Shown here piece after piece: positions 63,003 to 64,000 of a stretch of 64,000 nucleotides of DNA; position 1 is the first letter of the stretch, and the number at the start of each line of letters is the position of its first letter. The DNA is from TK10-74A sp965263065 (lineage in GTDB: Bacteria; Chloroflexota; Dehalococcoidia; Bin125). Location of the stretch: the NCBI GenBank assembly GCA_965263065.1, contig CBDHGH010000003.1, positions 2,294,001-2,358,000 on the forward strand, given 5' to 3'. Under the pieces are notes generated by a model. It was not told the origin of the DNA. It saw only the letters and a list, made by a program, of their open reading frames with translations, and ran no database searches. The position numbers were made by a program, and so were the translations under genes.

Positions 63003-63449
63003 CTAGGAGGCGGCGCGCGTCTCGTGCAGCAGGCCCACGAGGGCGTCCAGCGCCGCCAGATAGCCGCGCCAGCCCAGCCCGCTCACCACCCCGGCCACGA
63101 TCGGCGCCGTCACCGACTCGTGCCGGAAGGCCTCCCGCGCATAGATGTTCGTCAGGTGGACCTCCACCACGAGCCCGGGGAAGTTCTCCAGCGCGTCGCG
63201 CAGCGAGAGGCCGTAGTGGGCCAGCGCGCCGGGATTGATGATCACGCCCTCGGCGTTCTTCTCCTGCTGCAGGAAGTCGATGATCGCACCCTCGTGGTTC
63301 GACTGGTAGGGGCGAACCTCGACGGCCCACTCCTCCGCCCGCTTCTGCACCAGGCCCTCGATCTCGCTCAGCGTCTGCGACCCGTACACCGCCGGGTTGC
63401 GCTCGCCGAGGACGTTGAGATTCGGGCCCGCGATCAAGAGCACTTTCAT
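63003..63449 (-). CDS. aroQ: 3-dehydroquinate dehydratase, type II
   Basis: This 148-residue enzyme has the normal type II length. It shows MKVLLIAGPNLNVLGERNPA, the catalytic Tyr in AVYGSQTL, YQSNHEGAIIDFLQ, INPGALAHYGLSLRDAL, and the catalytic His region VEVHLTNIYAREAFRHESVT. It dehydrates 3-dehydroquinate in the shikimate pathway as a dodecamer. The ATG overlaps the xerC stop by 4 bases. No other aro genes are present in the window. Confidence 0.95.
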   Translation of the reverse strand: MKVLLIAGPNLNVLGERNPAVYGSQTLSEIEGLVQKRAEEWAVEVRPYQSNHEGAIIDFLQQEKNAEGVIINPGALAHYGLSLRDALENFPGLVVEVHLTNIYAREAFRHESVTAPIVAGVVSGLGWRGYLAALDALVGLLHETRAAS

Positions 63450-64000
63450 GGCGCGACCTCCGCGATTCGGTCGGTGAAGAATGGGGCGTCCACATCGGGT
63501 TCGAGCGCCATCGGGTCGAGCCCTGCCGGGTCGAGCGCCGCCGACCGACGGCGCCGACGCTCCTGTCGCGTGAACATCTGCTCGCTGATGCCGTCGAGCG
63601 AGTGATCGATCGCGGCCCGCTTCGCGGACTCCGTGACGTGCGTGTAGATCTGCGTCGTCGCGACGTTGGAGTGCCCCAGGAGCTCCTGCACCACCCGGAT
63701 ATCGGCGCCGCGCTCGAGCATGTGCGTCGCGAACGAGTGTCGCAGCAGGTGCGGATGCACCAGCTTCGGCAGCCCAGCGGCGATGGCGTAGCGCTGCACG
63801 GCGAGCTGCACGGCCCGGGCCGACAGCGCCCCACCGAAGCGATTCAGCCACAGCGCGTCCGGGGAGCCGTCACTGACCAACTGCGGACGGCCCGATCGCA
63901 CGTAGTCCTCGATCGCCAGGTAGGCGTGATCGCCCACCAGCGCCACGCGCTCCCGATCGCCCTTGCCGCGCACGCGCAGGATCGCGTTCTCCCAATCGAC
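63446..64000 (-). CDS. XerC/XerD-type tyrosine recombinase, C-terminal part (window edge)
   Basis: 185 codons are present and the frame runs off the right edge (VDWENAILRVRGKGDRERVA). The catalytic residues seen are Lys in GKGDRERV, HPHLLRHSFATHMLERGADI (His-x-x-Arg) and ELLGHSNVATTQIYTHV (His and the Tyr nucleophile). The N-terminal SAM-like domain and first Arg are beyond the window. It ends with a ~40-residue extension (RQERRRRRSAALDPAGL...). Xer enzymes resolve chromosome dimers at dif. Context (aroQ, pepQ, efp) suggests the housekeeping copy, not a phage integrase. Confidence 0.88.
   Translation of the reverse strand, partial: VDWENAILRVRGKGDRERVALVGDHAYLAIEDYVRSGRPQLVSDGSPDALWLNRFGGALSARAVQLAVQRYAIAAGLPKLVHPHLLRHSFATHMLERGADIRVVQELLGHSNVATTQIYTHVTESAKRAAIDHSLDGISEQMFTRQERRRRRSAALDPAGLDPMALEPDVDAPFFTDRIAEVAP

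Noticed and set aside
63446..64000. The tyrosine recombinase as a phage or island integrase
   Set aside because: Its 4-base overlap with aroQ and neighbours pepQ and efp indicate a chromosomal xer gene; no attachment repeats or phage genes were seen.

Overview
The window is GC-rich (roughly 70%), densely coded bacterial chromosome. Several things suggest a member of the Chloroflexota. The primase starts with a VDEVK-type N-terminus and has a CFGAC zinc finger. The housekeeping set includes a TIGR01906/DUF1461 membrane protein, an FmdB zinc ribbon and lamin-tail-domain secreted proteins, and there is an F420-type deazaflavin oxidoreductase. Many genes have a TANNNT -10 box placed so that the mRNA would be leaderless. 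This assignment is an inference from gene content; no rRNA gene is present to test it.

Positions 1-28 kb are an accessory, defence-rich region in which restriction-modification (R-M) genes are interspersed with ordinary metabolic genes. From the left there are: the end of a DNA methyltransferase with a XamI-like restriction endonuclease; a MNT-HEPN toxin-antitoxin-like pair; a large N6-adenine methylase with a nuclease-like N-terminus; a Fic-domain protein with a small partner; a beta-class methyltransferase fused to an Mrr-like nuclease; a DUF433 antitoxin-like protein; a single-chain restriction-methylation-specificity enzyme; UvrD/PcrA helicase; an AAA ATPase translationally coupled to a PIN-like protein; and an MmeI-like type IIG/IIL enzyme. 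Between them lie dienelactone hydrolase, ThuA-domain, enoyl-CoA hydratase, thioesterase, DUF1801, NYN-domain and zinc-ribbon membrane proteins and one tRNA-Phe. Several defence genes (1223-2032, 17615-20608, 23269-25004) are visibly less GC-rich than their neighbours, which suggests transfer.

Positions 25-35.5 kb are a repeatedly duplicated and rearranged segment. It holds two tandem pentapeptide-repeat membrane proteins, a chimeric fragment of the MmeI-like gene, intact and broken copies of a small coiled-coil/TM protein, two copies of a proline-rich mini-protein, and two clusters (two and three units) of a structured small RNA. Each RNA unit has its own -10 box, a three-helix body and a terminator. 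I do not recognise this RNA family, and it is the best candidate here for something undescribed. A deazaflavin oxidoreductase, a VOC protein, TrkH and an HTH protein follow.

From 36.6 kb to the end nearly everything is on the minus strand and is core genome: mazG, TIGR01906 protein (plus strand), fmdB, a dnaG-rpoD overlapping operon, a CARDB protein, ppdK, glmS, a DUF512/radical-SAM protein, plsC-like, cmk, rluB-like, nitroreductase, a multi-domain lamin-tail protein, then xerC-aroQ-pepQ-efp-xseA-xseB-formyltransferase. RpoD carries an exceptional Lys/Ala/Pro-rich repetitive N-terminal extension of over 400 residues encoded by minisatellite-like DNA. A perfect palindrome abuts the predicted dnaG-rpoD promoter.
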